From: Roseobacter sp. | Lineage (GTDB): Bacteria > Pseudomonadota > Alphaproteobacteria > Rhodobacterales > Rhodobacteraceae | Length of the DNA: 64,000 nucleotides | Reading direction: 5' to 3' | NCBI GenBank assembly: GCA_015665415.1 | Contig: JADFAE010000010.1 | Span: forward strand, 1 to 64,000 | In this document: positions 27,079 through 36,243 of the stretch, in pieces | Layout of the letters: every line of letters starts with the position of its first letter | Position numbering within the stretch: position 1 is the stretch's first letter | The notes under the pieces: generated by a model | The model's database searches: none | The model's input: the letters and a program-made list of their open reading frames with translations, nothing else | What the model was told of the DNA's origin: nothing | Position numbers and translations under genes: made by a program

Positions 27079-28188
27079 TCAGTTCTCCTCTTCGGTCAGC
27101 AAGTTGACTTTCTGACCATCTTTGAGAAAAGACACACCAGCCGAGGCCACCAGATCCCCTGCCTCCAGGCCATCAATCACCAGGATCGAGTTCTCGCGGA
27201 TACCCGCGACTGAGATTTCGCGCCGCACAACCGTGCCACTGTCGCTATCAAACAGATAGACGGCGGCCCTGGAGACCTCCTCGGTGCCAGACATATTACT
27301 GTTGCCACGCCCATCCTTGAGGACTGCACTCAGCGGCACGACAAACCCCTCCGCCTCTGGCAAGGGAAGTTCAAAAGAGGCTTCAACAGCCATGCCAGCT
27401 TTGAGCAGAGGATTTCCCTCTGTCAGCTCCAGCACGATCGGGAAACTTGAAACGGCATCCGCCCTGGAGCCGATCTCGCTGATGACCGCAGCCACTGCGA
27501 TATCAGGCCGGTCGGCAAGGCGAATTTCGGCGCGTTTGCCAACCACAAGCTGACTGACAGTATCAAAATTGACCGAGAACAACACCTCAAAGGAATCGGC
27601 GGGATAGAGGGTTGCCACTGGCGTGCCCGCGCTCAGATTGGCAAAGGAGGTCACCTCAACAGTGTTGATGATCCCGTCCATATGCGCCGTAAGGACCGAT
27701 TTGGACAGGTTTTCCTGCGCCACTTCCAGGGATTTCTGACTCTGAACCAGCACCGCTGCGGCCTGCTCTGCGGCGGCTTTGGCGTCATCCGCTGCAACCC
27801 GCGTGGTGCTTCCACGCTCAAACAGCTCTGCCTGGCGGGCGCTGGTCTCCGCAGCGTTGCGGGCGGCAGCTTCGGACTGCGCAACAGCGGCTCTGGCCGT
27901 TTCGACCTGCAATGCAAGCGAGGTTTCATCCAATCTCGCGATGACCTCCCCCTTGGTGATGCGTTGCCCGACGCTGAGATCGATGGCTTCCAGAGCCCCC
28001 CCGACTTCAAAGGACAAGGAGGTCAATTCAGAAGGTTCCAGCACCGCAGGGAAGCGCCGGATATTGGCGTTTTCCGTTGCCGCCACCGTATACACTTTCA
28101 ACCCGCGAATGATCTCTTCGGGGGCTGTATCCTCTTCCTTGCAGCCCAACAAAAGGAAGCAGCCGAGAATTACCGAAATGCGAAACAT
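27079..28188 (-). CDS. RND efflux periplasmic adaptor subunit (lipoprotein)
   Basis: A 369-residue membrane fusion protein. The N-terminus MFRISVILGCFLLLGCKEED is a lipoprotein signal, lipidated at Cys16. It is followed by a barrel-sandwich half (SFEVGGALEAIDLSVGQRITKGEVIARLD), a coiled-coil hairpin (about residues 95-160, rich in Ala and Gln) and beta-barrel domains. It links the inner-membrane pump to an outer-membrane channel. It is upstream of, and coupled to, the permease gene. No dedicated regulator is adjacent. Confidence 0.88.
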   Translation of the reverse strand: MFRISVILGCFLLLGCKEEDTAPEEIIRGLKVYTVAATENANIRRFPAVLEPSELTSLSFEVGGALEAIDLSVGQRITKGEVIARLDETSLALQVETARAAVAQSEAAARNAAETSARQAELFERGSTTRVAADDAKAAAEQAAAVLVQSQKSLEVAQENLSKSVLTAHMDGIINTVEVTSFANLSAGTPVATLYPADSFEVLFSVNFDTVSQLVVGKRAEIRLADRPDIAVAAVISEIGSRADAVSSFPIVLELTEGNPLLKAGMAVEASFELPLPEAEGFVVPLSAVLKDGRGNSNMSGTEEVSRAAVYLFDSDSGTVVRREISVAGIRENSILVIDGLEAGDLVASAGVSFLKDGQKVNLLTEEEN

Positions 28189-28494
28189 CTTGCAGTCCTT
28201 TGATCTGATATGAATTCACCTCGCCGGTGGCGAGGTCATCCTCTTTTGGCGGGTATCACAGACAGGTGCCCCGCCTGAAAACAAGCCTCATTTCCTGCCT
28301 CGTCGAGGCCCGCAACCGGGGCCATTTATTTGTCAACTCATGCCTCAGCATGAGGCCTTTGGGTTCGATCCGGTCGAGGCCAGCCTGAAAATCGCTCAGG
28401 TGAATGATAACGGAGGGCTGAATGAGGGAGCAAGAGGTCTCCCGCCCTGCAAAGACCAGAGCCGCTCGCTGAGCGGCCTGCCCCAAAGCGGGGT
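28189..28494. other. intergenic region upstream of the RND operon
   Basis: About 306 bp without a gene. It carries a perfect CTCATGC-CTCA-GCATGAG hairpin at 28337-28354, possibly an operator or a terminator, and the promoter of the adaptor/pump operon must lie here. Confidence 0.45.
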
Positions 28495-28863
28495 CTATTC
28501 GGCGTCGATCAGCTGGTTGGGGATTTCAAAAACTTCTGCTGGGCGAATATGCACAATTGTTTTGGACCGCAAACGTTTGGCGGCCAGCGACCCGGTGCTG
28601 TCCGTACTGTCGACCGCGCCACTTTGGCCGTAAAGGTAACGCACCTTGCCACCCGGCAACAACACGCGCAGCGTGAAGGACCCATCGTCCTTTTGCAGCA
28701 TTTCAAAATGGCAATCCGCCAAAAGCGTGTTTTCCTGGGCGCTGCAAGGGAGGGTGCCAATGGAGTTTTGACCATCCGTCCCGGCGACATTTGCAGCAAT
28801 TGCTGGGGCTCCAAATGGCAACGCGATGCTGAGAGCAAGGAGGGTTTTTGCAAAAAGGCGCAT
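28495..28863 (-). CDS. small secreted protein with C-terminal EIP motif
   Basis: A 122-residue protein with a Sec signal peptide (MRLFAKTLLALSIALPFGAP, then AIA). The mature part has two cysteines (PCSAQENTLLADCHFEML) that could form a disulfide, a beta-rich stretch LPGGKVRYLYGQSGAV and the C-terminal motif VFEIPNQLI. It resembles an uncharacterised alphaproteobacterial periplasmic family ending in EIPDAVI. GGGAAG precedes the ATG. Function unknown; conserved family resemblance is from memory. Confidence 0.65.
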   Translation of the reverse strand: MRLFAKTLLALSIALPFGAPAIAANVAGTDGQNSIGTLPCSAQENTLLADCHFEMLQKDDGSFTLRVLLPGGKVRYLYGQSGAVDSTDSTGSLAAKRLRSKTIVHIRPAEVFEIPNQLIDAE

Positions 28864-29104
28864 GAATCTTCCCAATGTTTGAACGGCTGAACCCTTGCAT
28901 TGACTGAGCTCACTGTAAAGCGCAACCTAAGGTCGCCCTTGACCATTGGTCATTCTAGAAAGGTTGCAAGACCGCAGCGGCCCAATCTCAGTTCATACGG
29001 AATGCCACCAGCCCTCTCTGCAGGCACAATCCGCTTCGATTTCTGCGCGACTGCCTTTGCCAAGCCCTGGCGGCGCGGTCCACATCCCCGACGAACGCGC
29101 GGTG

Positions 29105-29263
29105 ATGGCTTTCCAGGAAATGAAAGGCTTCAAGGGCCGTTGTAGCCAATGTGGGGCACAGAACCGTTTCACCACGGTTTTAGGCTACGTGGTCGAAATT
29201 GAGGCCACCAGTGCTGACAACAGCGGCCCAGCGCCTGGCGACCAGCGCCAAGAGACAAAATAA
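29105..29263 (+). CDS. possible small CxxC protein (doubtful)
   Basis: A frame of 52 codons beginning MAFQEMKGFKGRCSQCGAQN and ending QRQETK. It has one CxxC pair as in half a zinc ribbon, a beta-like middle (RFTTVLGYVVEIEA) and a polar tail. No Shine-Dalgarno sequence is obvious, and the frame stays open upstream without a better start. It may be a genuine small gene, the C-terminus of a decayed one, or chance. Confidence 0.2.
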   Translation: MAFQEMKGFKGRCSQCGAQNRFTTVLGYVVEIEATSADNSGPAPGDQRQETK

Positions 29264-29268
29264 GTTGC

Positions 29269-29313
29269 TGCAATGGGAAGTGTCCCGTACTGCAACGGGA
29301 AGTGTCCCGCTAC
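29269..29313. repeat. two tandem palindromic units
   Basis: TGCAA(T/C)GGGAAGTGTCCCG(T/C)(-/T)AC occurs twice with a 22-bp period. Each unit has GGGA-AGTG-TCCC dyad symmetry (CGGGA...TCCCG in the second). It could be a paired operator or the remaining end of a transposable element, since some IS families have multiple short terminal repeats. Confidence 0.55.
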
Positions 29314-29395
29314 AGCTACAATCCGGCTCCAGTCCCGCTACAGTCGAAGACAGTACGGTGTCCATGGAATCACGAGGGAAGATTAGCAGGGTGGG

Positions 29396-29493
29396 TTTGC
29401 AAGTTTGCTAACGTGACTGCCGCTGGCAGAATTTTCTCCAAATTCTCCGGATTTGCAAAAATTTGCAGACTACGACCCCGAAAAATTGCAAAT
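29396..29493. promoter_or_regulatory. TTTGCAAA-type repeats upstream of prpE
   Basis: TTTGCAAG+TTTGCTAA are adjacent at 29396-29411, TTTGCAAA and TTTGCAGA lie at 29452-29459 and 29462-29469, and ATTGCAAAT is at 29485-29493. TTTGCAAA repeats are, as I recall, the target of PccR/ScfR-type short-chain acyl-CoA regulators in Rhodobacter. The 8-bp and 10-bp repeat steps differ from the recalled 12-bp step, so assignment is tentative. Confidence 0.5.
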
Positions 29494-29590
29494 AAATCGC
29501 GACGCGGTGACGCGGCGTTCTGATGATCACTTGCCGGCATGGCAGGCTTGCGCGTAACTCTGTATTGGACAAGCCGCGAGGAGGATGCCC

Positions 29591-31483
29591 ATGTCATACA
29601 ACGAGACCTATGCCCGCTGGAAAGCCGACCCGGAAGCCTTTTGGATGCAGGCGGCCGAAGCGATTGACTGGGTTGATGCCCCCTCCAAGGCGCTCAGCAC
29701 CAAAGGCGAAGGTCTGTATGAGTGGTTTGCAGATGCCAAGGTCAACACCTGCTACAACGCAGTGGACCGTCATGTAGAGGCCGGACGTGGGGAGCAGACG
29801 GCCATCATTCATGACAGCCCCATCACCCAGACCAAGCGCGAGATCTCTTATGTGGAGCTGCGCAATCGCGTCGCCTCTCTGGCCGGGGCGCTGCGCGCAA
29901 AGGGCGTTGAGAAGGGCGACCGGGTCATCATCTATATGCCGATGATCCCGGAGGCGCTGGAGGCCATGTTGGCCTGCGCCCGTATCGGTGCGGTGCATTC
30001 GGTGGTCTTTGGCGGGTTTGCCGCCAATGAGCTGGCGGTACGGATTGATGATGCCACCCCCAAGGCAATTATTGCCGCCTCTTGCGGGCTCGAGCCCGGT
30101 CGCGTGGTAAAATACAAACCGCTGTTGGACGGGGCCATTGAGCTGGCCGAACACAAGCCCGAGTTCTGCGTCATCCTGCAGCGCGAACAGGACGTGGCCA
30201 AGCTGATTGAAGGGCGCGATGTCAACTGGCACGGCTTTCAATATGGGGTCGAGCCTGCGGACTGTGTGCCGGTCGAGGGCAATCATCCCTCCTATATCCT
30301 CTATACCTCAGGCACCACCGGGCAGCCCAAAGGGGTGATCCGCCATACCGCCGGACAGCTGGTGGCGCTGAACTGGTCGATGAAGAACATCTACAACGTT
30401 GATCCAGGTGACGTGTTCTGGGCCGCCTCAGATGTGGGCTGGGTCGTGGGTCACAGCTATATCTGCTATGCGCCACTGATCCATGGCAACACCACCATCG
30501 TCTTTGAAGGCAAACCGATCGGCACCCCGGATGCGGGCACCTTCTGGCGGGTGATCTCTGAACATAAGGTCAAAAGCTTCTTTACCGCCCCCACCGCTTT
30601 TCGCGCAGTGAAGCGCGAAGATCCCAAAGGTGAGTTTGTCGGCAAATACGACCTCAGCTGTCTGGAGCAGGTCTATCTGGCGGGGGAACGCGCTGACCCC
30701 GACACCATCACCTGGGCCCAGGATCAGTTGAAAGTCCCTGTGGTCGATCACTGGTGGCAGACCGAGACCGGCTGGTCCATTGCCGCCAACCCCCTTGGTA
30801 TCGAAGAGCTGCCCACCAAACTGGGCTCACCTGCTGTGCCGATGCCCGGCTATGAGGTCGACATTCTGGATGAAGGCGGCCATCCGGTCGCGGCCGGTGA
30901 GCTGGGCGCCATCGCCATCAAGCTGCCCCTGCCCCCCGGCACCCTGCCAACCCTGTGGAACGCAGAAGCGCGGTTCAAGAAAAGTTATCTTACGACCTTC
31001 CCCGGCTATTATGAAACCGGTGATGCCGGCATGAAGGATGAGGATGGGTATCTTTACATCATGGCGCGCACAGATGACGTGATCAACGTGGCCGGCCACC
31101 GCCTGTCCACCGGCGGCATGGAAGAGGTTCTGGCCGGGCACCCGGATGTGGCCGAATGCGCGGTCATTGGCGTCGCCGACCAACTGAAAGGGCAGATGCC
31201 GCTGGGGTTCCTCTGCCTGAATGCTGGTGTGGACCGCGATCACGGTGACGTCGTCAAGGAGGTTGTCAAACTGGTGCGCGAAAAGATCGGCCCGGTGGCG
31301 GCTTTCAAACTGGCGGTGGTGGTGGATCGCCTGCCCAAAACCCGCTCGGGCAAAATTCTGCGCGGCACCATGGTCAATATCGCCGATGGCACCGCCTGGA
31401 AGATGCCTGCCACAATTGATGACCCGGCGATTCTGGACGAAATCACCGAAGCCCTGCAAAGTCTCGGCTTCGCCAAGAGTTAA
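29591..31483 (+). CDS. prpE: propionyl-CoA synthetase PrpE
   Basis: A 630-residue acyl-CoA synthetase of the acetate/propionate-CoA ligase group. The AMP-binding motif YTSGTTGQPKGV, the WWQTETGW motif and the C-terminal catalytic lysine region KTRSGKILRGTM are all present. PrpE activates propionate to propionyl-CoA using ATP, feeding the carboxylase and methylmalonyl-CoA mutase encoded at 55.8-62.4 kb. GAGGAGG precedes the second of two in-frame ATGs, giving MSYNETYARWK. A hairpin follows. TTTGCAAA repeats upstream suggest induction by propionate or odd-chain acids. Confidence 0.9.
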   Translation: MSYNETYARWKADPEAFWMQAAEAIDWVDAPSKALSTKGEGLYEWFADAKVNTCYNAVDRHVEAGRGEQTAIIHDSPITQTKREISYVELRNRVASLAGALRAKGVEKGDRVIIYMPMIPEALEAMLACARIGAVHSVVFGGFAANELAVRIDDATPKAIIAASCGLEPGRVVKYKPLLDGAIELAEHKPEFCVILQREQDVAKLIEGRDVNWHGFQYGVEPADCVPVEGNHPSYILYTSGTTGQPKGVIRHTAGQLVALNWSMKNIYNVDPGDVFWAASDVGWVVGHSYICYAPLIHGNTTIVFEGKPIGTPDAGTFWRVISEHKVKSFFTAPTAFRAVKREDPKGEFVGKYDLSCLEQVYLAGERADPDTITWAQDQLKVPVVDHWWQTETGWSIAANPLGIEELPTKLGSPAVPMPGYEVDILDEGGHPVAAGELGAIAIKLPLPPGTLPTLWNAEARFKKSYLTTFPGYYETGDAGMKDEDGYLYIMARTDDVINVAGHRLSTGGMEEVLAGHPDVAECAVIGVADQLKGQMPLGFLCLNAGVDRDHGDVVKEVVKLVREKIGPVAAFKLAVVVDRLPKTRSGKILRGTMVNIADGTAWKMPATIDDPAILDEITEALQSLGFAKS

Positions 31484-31498
31484 CCCATCGTGAAACTT

Positions 31499-31522
31499 CG
31501 GAGCGCCGGGCCGGGCGCTCCG
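31499..31522 (+). terminator. hairpin after prpE
   Basis: CGGAGCGCC (31499-31507) and GGCGCTCCG (31514-31522) are perfect complements around GGGCCG, 15 bp after the prpE stop. No T-run follows. Confidence 0.6.
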
Positions 31523-31653
31523 ACCGAATGGCGCACGGACTGCGGCAATTTCTCTGCCTCCGACAATTCATTTCACATGAAAGCACCTCAACGACCGGTT
31601 TTGCTTGCACGCTCCGTTTGCCTCTCTACCCTGCCGGGCAGGAGACAAACCAC

Positions 31654-33084
31654 ATGAACAGAGATGACATCTGGCGCCTGAGCGCGACCAACCTATCCAC
31701 CCTGACCCGCGCCGGTGATCTGACCGCAGAAGAGGCCGTCGGGGCTTCGATTGCCCGGATGCAAGCGGTCAACCCTGCCCTTAATGCAGTGGTCGAAGAC
31801 CTCAGCGTCGAGGCACAGAGCCGGGCCCGCGCGTTGGACAAGGCACGCGCAGCCGGTGCGGCACCGGGACCTCTGCAGGGGGTCCCCGTTACGATCAAGA
31901 TCAATGTCGATCAAAGGGGTCACGCCACCTCGAACGGGGTTGTCGCATTAAAGGATCTTATCGCTCCGGCGGATGCCCCGGTGGTGGCCAATCTGGAACA
32001 GGCCGGCGCGGTGGTGATTGGCCGCACCAACACGCCAGAATTCTCCTTTCGAGCCGATACCGACAATCCCCTGCATGGGCGCACCTATAACCCCTGGGGC
32101 AAACATATCTCTCCCGGTGGCTCCTCTGGCGGGGCCGGATCCGCGGTGATGGCCGGAATTGGCGCGCTGGCACATGGCAATGACATCGGCGGCTCACTGC
32201 GCTTTCCCGCAGCTGCAAATGGCGCGGTGACAGTGAAACCGGGCCTGGGGCGTGTTCCTGCCTGGAACCCCAGCCAAACAGCCGAACGCGGCATGCTAGC
32301 TCAATCGATGTCGGTTCAAGGACTGATCACCCGCTCAGCGGCAGATCTGCATCTGGCGATGCCTGCGATGATCACCCCGGATATACGCGACCCCTTCCAT
32401 GTGCCCCTGCCCTGGCGCGGAGCAGCACCGGAGGGCCCGATCAAAGTCGCCTTTACCCGCAATAGTTTTGGCTATGAGCTTCACCCCGAAGTGGAGATGG
32501 CACTGGAAACCGCGCGCGACGCCCTGATTGATGCCGGCTATGTAGTGGAAGAGATCGAGCCTCCCATTGTTTTTGAGGCTGGCCGTATTGGCTACCGCGC
32601 CCTCATGGGTGAGGTCTATGCCATGATGAAACAGGATGTGGACGCCGCCGGCTCTGACACTGTACGACAGATCTTTGAGGTCTATTTCCAGGAATTCCCG
32701 CCTTTTGCAGGCACGGAACTGCTGCAGATGATGGCCAAACGCACCCATTACGCACGGGAATGGGCCTTGTTCCTGCAGGATTACCCGCTGGTGCTCACCC
32801 CGTTTTTGCCGCAGCCGTTTTTCAAGCCGGATCGCGACACCGAGGGGGCTGCGGGCGTGCATGAGGTGCTGGGCTGTGCGGTCTACTCTTATGCGATGAA
32901 TTTTCTTGGCCTGCCTGCGGGCTCTGTGCCGGCACGTTTGGCACCGCTGGCCACCGGACCACAACCGATCAATGTCCAGATCGTCGCCCGGCGCTGGCGA
33001 GAGGACATGGCGGTGGATGCCTGCGCCGCGATCGAACAGCGCGTTGGACGCTTTAGCCCGCATCTATGGGATATGATGACCTGA
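31654..33084 (+). CDS. amidase signature family hydrolase
   Basis: A 476-residue amidase. The Ser-cisSer-Lys triad is Lys82 (VTIKINV), Ser157 (SPGGSSGG) and Ser181 (DIGGS); the 75 and 24 residue spacings match the family. The sequence around the nucleophile reads GNDIGGSLRFPA instead of the common GSDIGGS. It hydrolyses an amide or ester of unknown identity. GGAGA precedes the ATG at 31654. A long hairpin follows the gene. No transporter or regulator is adjacent, so the substrate cannot be inferred. Confidence 0.88.
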   Translation: MNRDDIWRLSATNLSTLTRAGDLTAEEAVGASIARMQAVNPALNAVVEDLSVEAQSRARALDKARAAGAAPGPLQGVPVTIKINVDQRGHATSNGVVALKDLIAPADAPVVANLEQAGAVVIGRTNTPEFSFRADTDNPLHGRTYNPWGKHISPGGSSGGAGSAVMAGIGALAHGNDIGGSLRFPAAANGAVTVKPGLGRVPAWNPSQTAERGMLAQSMSVQGLITRSAADLHLAMPAMITPDIRDPFHVPLPWRGAAPEGPIKVAFTRNSFGYELHPEVEMALETARDALIDAGYVVEEIEPPIVFEAGRIGYRALMGEVYAMMKQDVDAAGSDTVRQIFEVYFQEFPPFAGTELLQMMAKRTHYAREWALFLQDYPLVLTPFLPQPFFKPDRDTEGAAGVHEVLGCAVYSYAMNFLGLPAGSVPARLAPLATGPQPINVQIVARRWREDMAVDACAAIEQRVGRFSPHLWDMMT

Positions 33085-33414
33085 GTTCACAGCCAGGGCG
33101 CTCTAGCTCAGAAAGGAAGCCGGGCATGGATCGCTCCATTCCCGGCTACCTTTCCAACCATGGAAACTCACTCACCCTCAGCGACAGACCTGCAAAAGAA
33201 AATAGAATGTCGCCGTACACATGCAGCTCTGTTCAAAAACATACCAACAAACAAAACACTCGAACTGCGTGCTCCCAGCTTGCAACATCCGGACAAGCAG
33301 ATGCTAGCCCATTCACAAAAACGTGACCGTATCCCGCACAGGTCACCTTTGCCATTTTCTGACATGTTTTTTAGAGACGCGACGGCGCTGATAGCAGCCC
33401 CACCACCTTGGTAT
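33085..33414. other. intergenic region between amidase and nadK
   Basis: 330 bp between convergent genes, with a terminator hairpin at 33118-33147 and AT-richer DNA after 33180. No gene is evident. Confidence 0.4.
33118..33147 (+). terminator. terminator hairpin after the amidase gene
   Basis: AGCCGGG (33118-33124) pairs with CCCGGCT (33141-33147), and inside ATGGA pairs with TCCAT. It begins 34 bp after the stop; ACCTTTCC follows. Confidence 0.6.
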
Positions 33415-34170
33415 TCAGGTGAATTGCTCCGAAATCAGCCGCTCTTCCAGCCCATGACCCGGGTCAAACAGAATCTTGTGGCGAATGGAGCGTTCGGTCT
33501 GGATCTCGACCCACTGGATATTCGGACAGGAGATCGAATCCGCTTCCGCCATCACCGGGCGTTTGTCGGCGTCCAACACATCAAAGCGCACCTTTGCCGT
33601 GCTTGGCAGCAGCGCCCCTTGCCAACGGCGGGGACGAAAGGCTGCAATCGCGGTCAAGGCCAAGACATCCGATCCAATCGGCAAGATCGGCCCATGAGCG
33701 GAATAGTTATAGGCCGTAGACCCCGCCGGAGTAGAGACCAAAGCCCCATCGCAGACCAGCTCGGCCAGCCTCTGTCGTCCCCCCACAGAAATTTTGAGCC
33801 GCGCCGCCTGCGGACCGGCCCGCAACAATGAGACTTCGTTGATCGCAAGGGCCTTATGGGTGATGCCTTTGCGGTCCATGGCGGTCATCGACAGCGGGTT
33901 GATGATCTCTTCTTCGGCGGCCTCGAGCCGGGCAATCAACCCCTCTTCGTGGTATTCATTCATCAAGAAGCCAACCGTGCCCCGGTTCATCCCGTAGACA
34001 GGCGCCGGTAGATCCACCACTTCGTGCAGGGTTTTCAGCATGAAACCATCGCCACCCAGTGCAACAATCACATCCGCCTTGTCGGGCGCAATATTTCCAT
34101 GGCGCGTCACCAAAGCGTCACAAGCCAATCGCGCAACCGGGGCTTCACTGGCCAAAAAGGCGATTCTCAT
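33415..34170 (-). CDS. nadK: NAD kinase
   Basis: A 251-residue ATP-NAD kinase, phosphorylating NAD to NADP. The GGDG motif (residues 39-42, VIVALGGDGFML) and the downstream INEVSLLRAGP and VSTPAGSTAYNYSAHGPI motifs define the family. I chose the ATG giving MRIAFLASEA; a GTG six bases upstream is the alternative. The gene diverges from glyA and converges on the amidase gene. Confidence 0.92.
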   Translation of the reverse strand: MRIAFLASEAPVARLACDALVTRHGNIAPDKADVIVALGGDGFMLKTLHEVVDLPAPVYGMNRGTVGFLMNEYHEEGLIARLEAAEEEIINPLSMTAMDRKGITHKALAINEVSLLRAGPQAARLKISVGGRQRLAELVCDGALVSTPAGSTAYNYSAHGPILPIGSDVLALTAIAAFRPRRWQGALLPSTAKVRFDVLDADKRPVMAEADSISCPNIQWVEIQTERSIRHKILFDPGHGLEERLISEQFT

Positions 34171-34345
34171 ATTCACTAAATCCTGTTTCCGGTCTTAGGC
34201 TTTCGGTTCCGAAACAATCACAGCTCCCCAACAAAGACCAGTCTTGCCGTTCTGTCGCAGGGAATTGCCGCTTTACAGCCTTTCGGACCGGCAATGTTTC
34301 CGATAGGAAATTCCCCAGATCCCAACTCCAACAAACGGAGCCACC

Positions 34346-35641
34346 ATGACTGCGACCACCCGTGACCCCGGCTTTTTCACCCAGCCCCTGGCCGAGCGTG
34401 ACCCCGAACTCTTTGGTGCCATCACCAGCGAGCTTGGCCGTCAGCGCGATGAAATCGAACTGATCGCCTCCGAGAATATCGTCTCTGCCGCCGTGATGGA
34501 AGCGCAGGGTTCTGTTCTCACCAACAAATATGCCGAAGGCTATCCTGGCCGCCGCTATTATGGCGGTTGCCAATATGTGGATGTGGCTGAAAACCTGGCC
34601 ATCGACCGCGCCAAGGAACTGTTTGGCTGCGACTTTGCCAATGTGCAGCCGAATTCAGGCTCGCAGGCCAACCAGGGCGTGTTCCAGGCGCTGATCCAGC
34701 CTGGCGACACCATCCTCGGCATGGACCTCTCCGCTGGTGGTCACCTGACCCATGGCGCGCGTCCTAACCAATCTGGTAAATGGTTCAACGCCATTCACTA
34801 CGGTGTGCGCGAAGGTGACAACCTGATCGATTATGACCAGATCCAGGCGCTGGCCACCGAGCATCAGCCCAAGCTGATCATCGCTGGCGGCTCCGCTATT
34901 CCGCGTCAGATCGACTTTGCCAAATTCCGCGAAATCGCAGATTCCGTTGGTGCCTTCTTCATGGTCGATATGGCCCATATCGCAGGCCTGATTGCCGCCG
35001 GTGAGCATCCCTCGCCCTTCCCGCATGCCCATGTTGCCACCACCACCACGCATAAAACTCTGCGGGGCCCCCGTGGCGGCATGATCGTGACCAATGATGC
35101 CGATATCGCCAAAAAGGTAAACTCGGCGATCTTCCCCGGCATTCAGGGTGGTCCGCTGATGCATGTGATCGCAGGCAAGGCCGCCGCCTTTGGCGAAGCG
35201 CTGAAGCCTGAGTTCAAGACCTATCAGAAACAGGTACGTGCCAATGCGGTTGCGCTGGCAGATGAGCTGATCAAAGGCGGGTTGGACATCGTCACCGGTG
35301 GCACCGACACCCATGTGATGCTGGTCGACCTGCGGCCCAAGGGCGTCACCGGTAATATCGTCGACAAGGCCCTGGGCCGCGCCCATATCACCACCAACAA
35401 GAACGGCATCCCGTTTGACCCGGAAAAGCCCACCGTGACCTCCGGCATCCGTCTGGGCACACCTGCGGGCACCACCCGTGGTTTTGGCGAAGATGAGTTC
35501 CGCGAGATCGCTCAGCTGATCGTCGAAGTTGTTGATGGCCTGGCCGCAAATGGCGAAGAGGCCAATGGCGAAGTTGAGGCCGCTGTCCGCGGCAAGGTTG
35601 CCACTCTGTGCGGCAAGTTCCCGCTTTATCCGAACCTGTAA
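34346..35641 (+). CDS. glyA: serine hydroxymethyltransferase
   Basis: A 431-residue PLP enzyme that interconverts serine and glycine with tetrahydrofolate one-carbon transfer. The Schiff-base lysine is Lys237 in [14 protein letters not shown]; the N-terminal [16 protein letters not shown] and [14 protein letters not shown] motifs are canonical. The 170-bp leader contains no riboswitch that I recognise. A strong Rho-independent terminator follows 25 bp after the stop, separating it from kptA. Confidence 0.96.
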   Translation: MTATTRDPGFFTQPLAERDPELFGAITSELGRQRDEIELIASENIVSAAVMEAQGSVLTNKYAEGYPGRRYYGGCQYVDVAENLAIDRAKELFGCDFANVQPNSGSQANQGVFQALIQPGDTILGMDLSAGGHLTHGARPNQSGKWFNAIHYGVREGDNLIDYDQIQALATEHQPKLIIAGGSAIPRQIDFAKFREIADSVGAFFMVDMAHIAGLIAAGEHPSPFPHAHVATTTTHKTLRGPRGGMIVTNDADIAKKVNSAIFPGIQGGPLMHVIAGKAAAFGEALKPEFKTYQKQVRANAVALADELIKGGLDIVTGGTDTHVMLVDLRPKGVTGNIVDKALGRAHITTNKNGIPFDPEKPTVTSGIRLGTPAGTTRGFGEDEFREIAQLIVEVVDGLAANGEEANGEVEAAVRGKVATLCGKFPLYPNL

Positions 35642-35666
35642 CTCAGGCGAAAGATCTACCCAAATG

Positions 35667-35699
35667 GGCCGCCGCTGGATTTTTCAGCGGCGGCCTTTT
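35667..35699 (+). terminator. Rho-independent terminator of glyA
   Basis: GGCCGCCGCTG (35667-35677) pairs perfectly with CAGCGGCGGCC (35685-35695), with loop GATTTTT and trailing TTTT. Confidence 0.9.
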
Positions 35700-35712
35700 A
35701 TCTTGTGCCATT

Positions 35713-36243
35713 ATGACCAAAGATATTCTGAAAACATCCAGCAAATACCTCAGCTTCATCCTGCGCCATGCGCCCGAAAGCATCGGATTGGAGCTTGATG
35801 AAAATGGCTGGGCCGACCTTGCCACGCTTGTTGAGAAAGCCGAGATCGACCTAAACCCGCAGTTGATCTGCGAAATCGTGAAAACCAGTGACAAGCAACG
35901 CTTTGCGCTGAGCGCAGACGGGCTGCGGATCCGGGCCAACCAGGGTCATTCCATCGCGGTTGACCTACAGCTTGCGTCCCTTAAGCCACCCCAAGTTCTG
36001 TTTCATGGCACCGCTGCTGCTTCACTTGAGAGCATCCGGTTGCATGGGCTGGTGAAAGGCAAGCGGCAACATGTGCATCTGTCAAAAAATCCCGGCACCG
36101 CCCGCAAGGTCGGGGCACGTCACGGTCGGCCAGAGGTTCTGCGCGTCAACAGCGGCCAGATGTATGCGGCGGGGCATCTTTTTTATCTGTCCCAAAACGG
36201 CGTCTGGCTCTGCGCGCATGCCCCCGCCTGCTATTTGCAATAA
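35713..36243 (+). CDS. kptA: RNA 2'-phosphotransferase KptA (Tpt1 family)
   Basis: A 176-residue member of the Tpt1/KptA family. Family motifs are visible: KYLSFILRHAPESIGLELD at the N-terminus, LFHGTAAASLESIRLHGL, VHLSKNPGTARKVGARHG and FYLSQNGVWL. Tpt1 transfers an internal RNA 2'-phosphate to NAD+. In eukaryotes this completes tRNA splicing; the native substrate in bacteria is unclear. It begins 14 bp after the glyA terminator T-run and appears to have its own short leader. The ATG gives MTKDILKTSSKYL. Confidence 0.9.
   Translation: MTKDILKTSSKYLSFILRHAPESIGLELDENGWADLATLVEKAEIDLNPQLICEIVKTSDKQRFALSADGLRIRANQGHSIAVDLQLASLKPPQVLFHGTAAASLESIRLHGLVKGKRQHVHLSKNPGTARKVGARHGRPEVLRVNSGQMYAAGHLFYLSQNGVWLCAHAPACYLQ

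Larger units (their letters stand above)
28864..29590. other. 727-bp region upstream of prpE
   Basis: No certain gene. A possible 52-codon frame at 29105-29263 (MAFQEMKGFKGRCSQCGAQN...) has one CxxC pair, but no good ribosome binding site. Then come two tandem palindromic units (29269-29313) and TTTGCAAA-like repeats (29396-29493). The stretch 29410-29500 is AT-rich and is the likely prpE promoter. Confidence 0.45.

Noticed and set aside
33085-33414. Possible small genes in the amidase-nadK gap
   Set aside because: Frames present have no ribosome site and unlikely composition; only a terminator hairpin is supported.
34177-34345. Possible riboswitch in the glyA leader
   Set aside because: The leader has short dyads, but no consensus of glycine, SAM or folate riboswitches was recognisable by eye.
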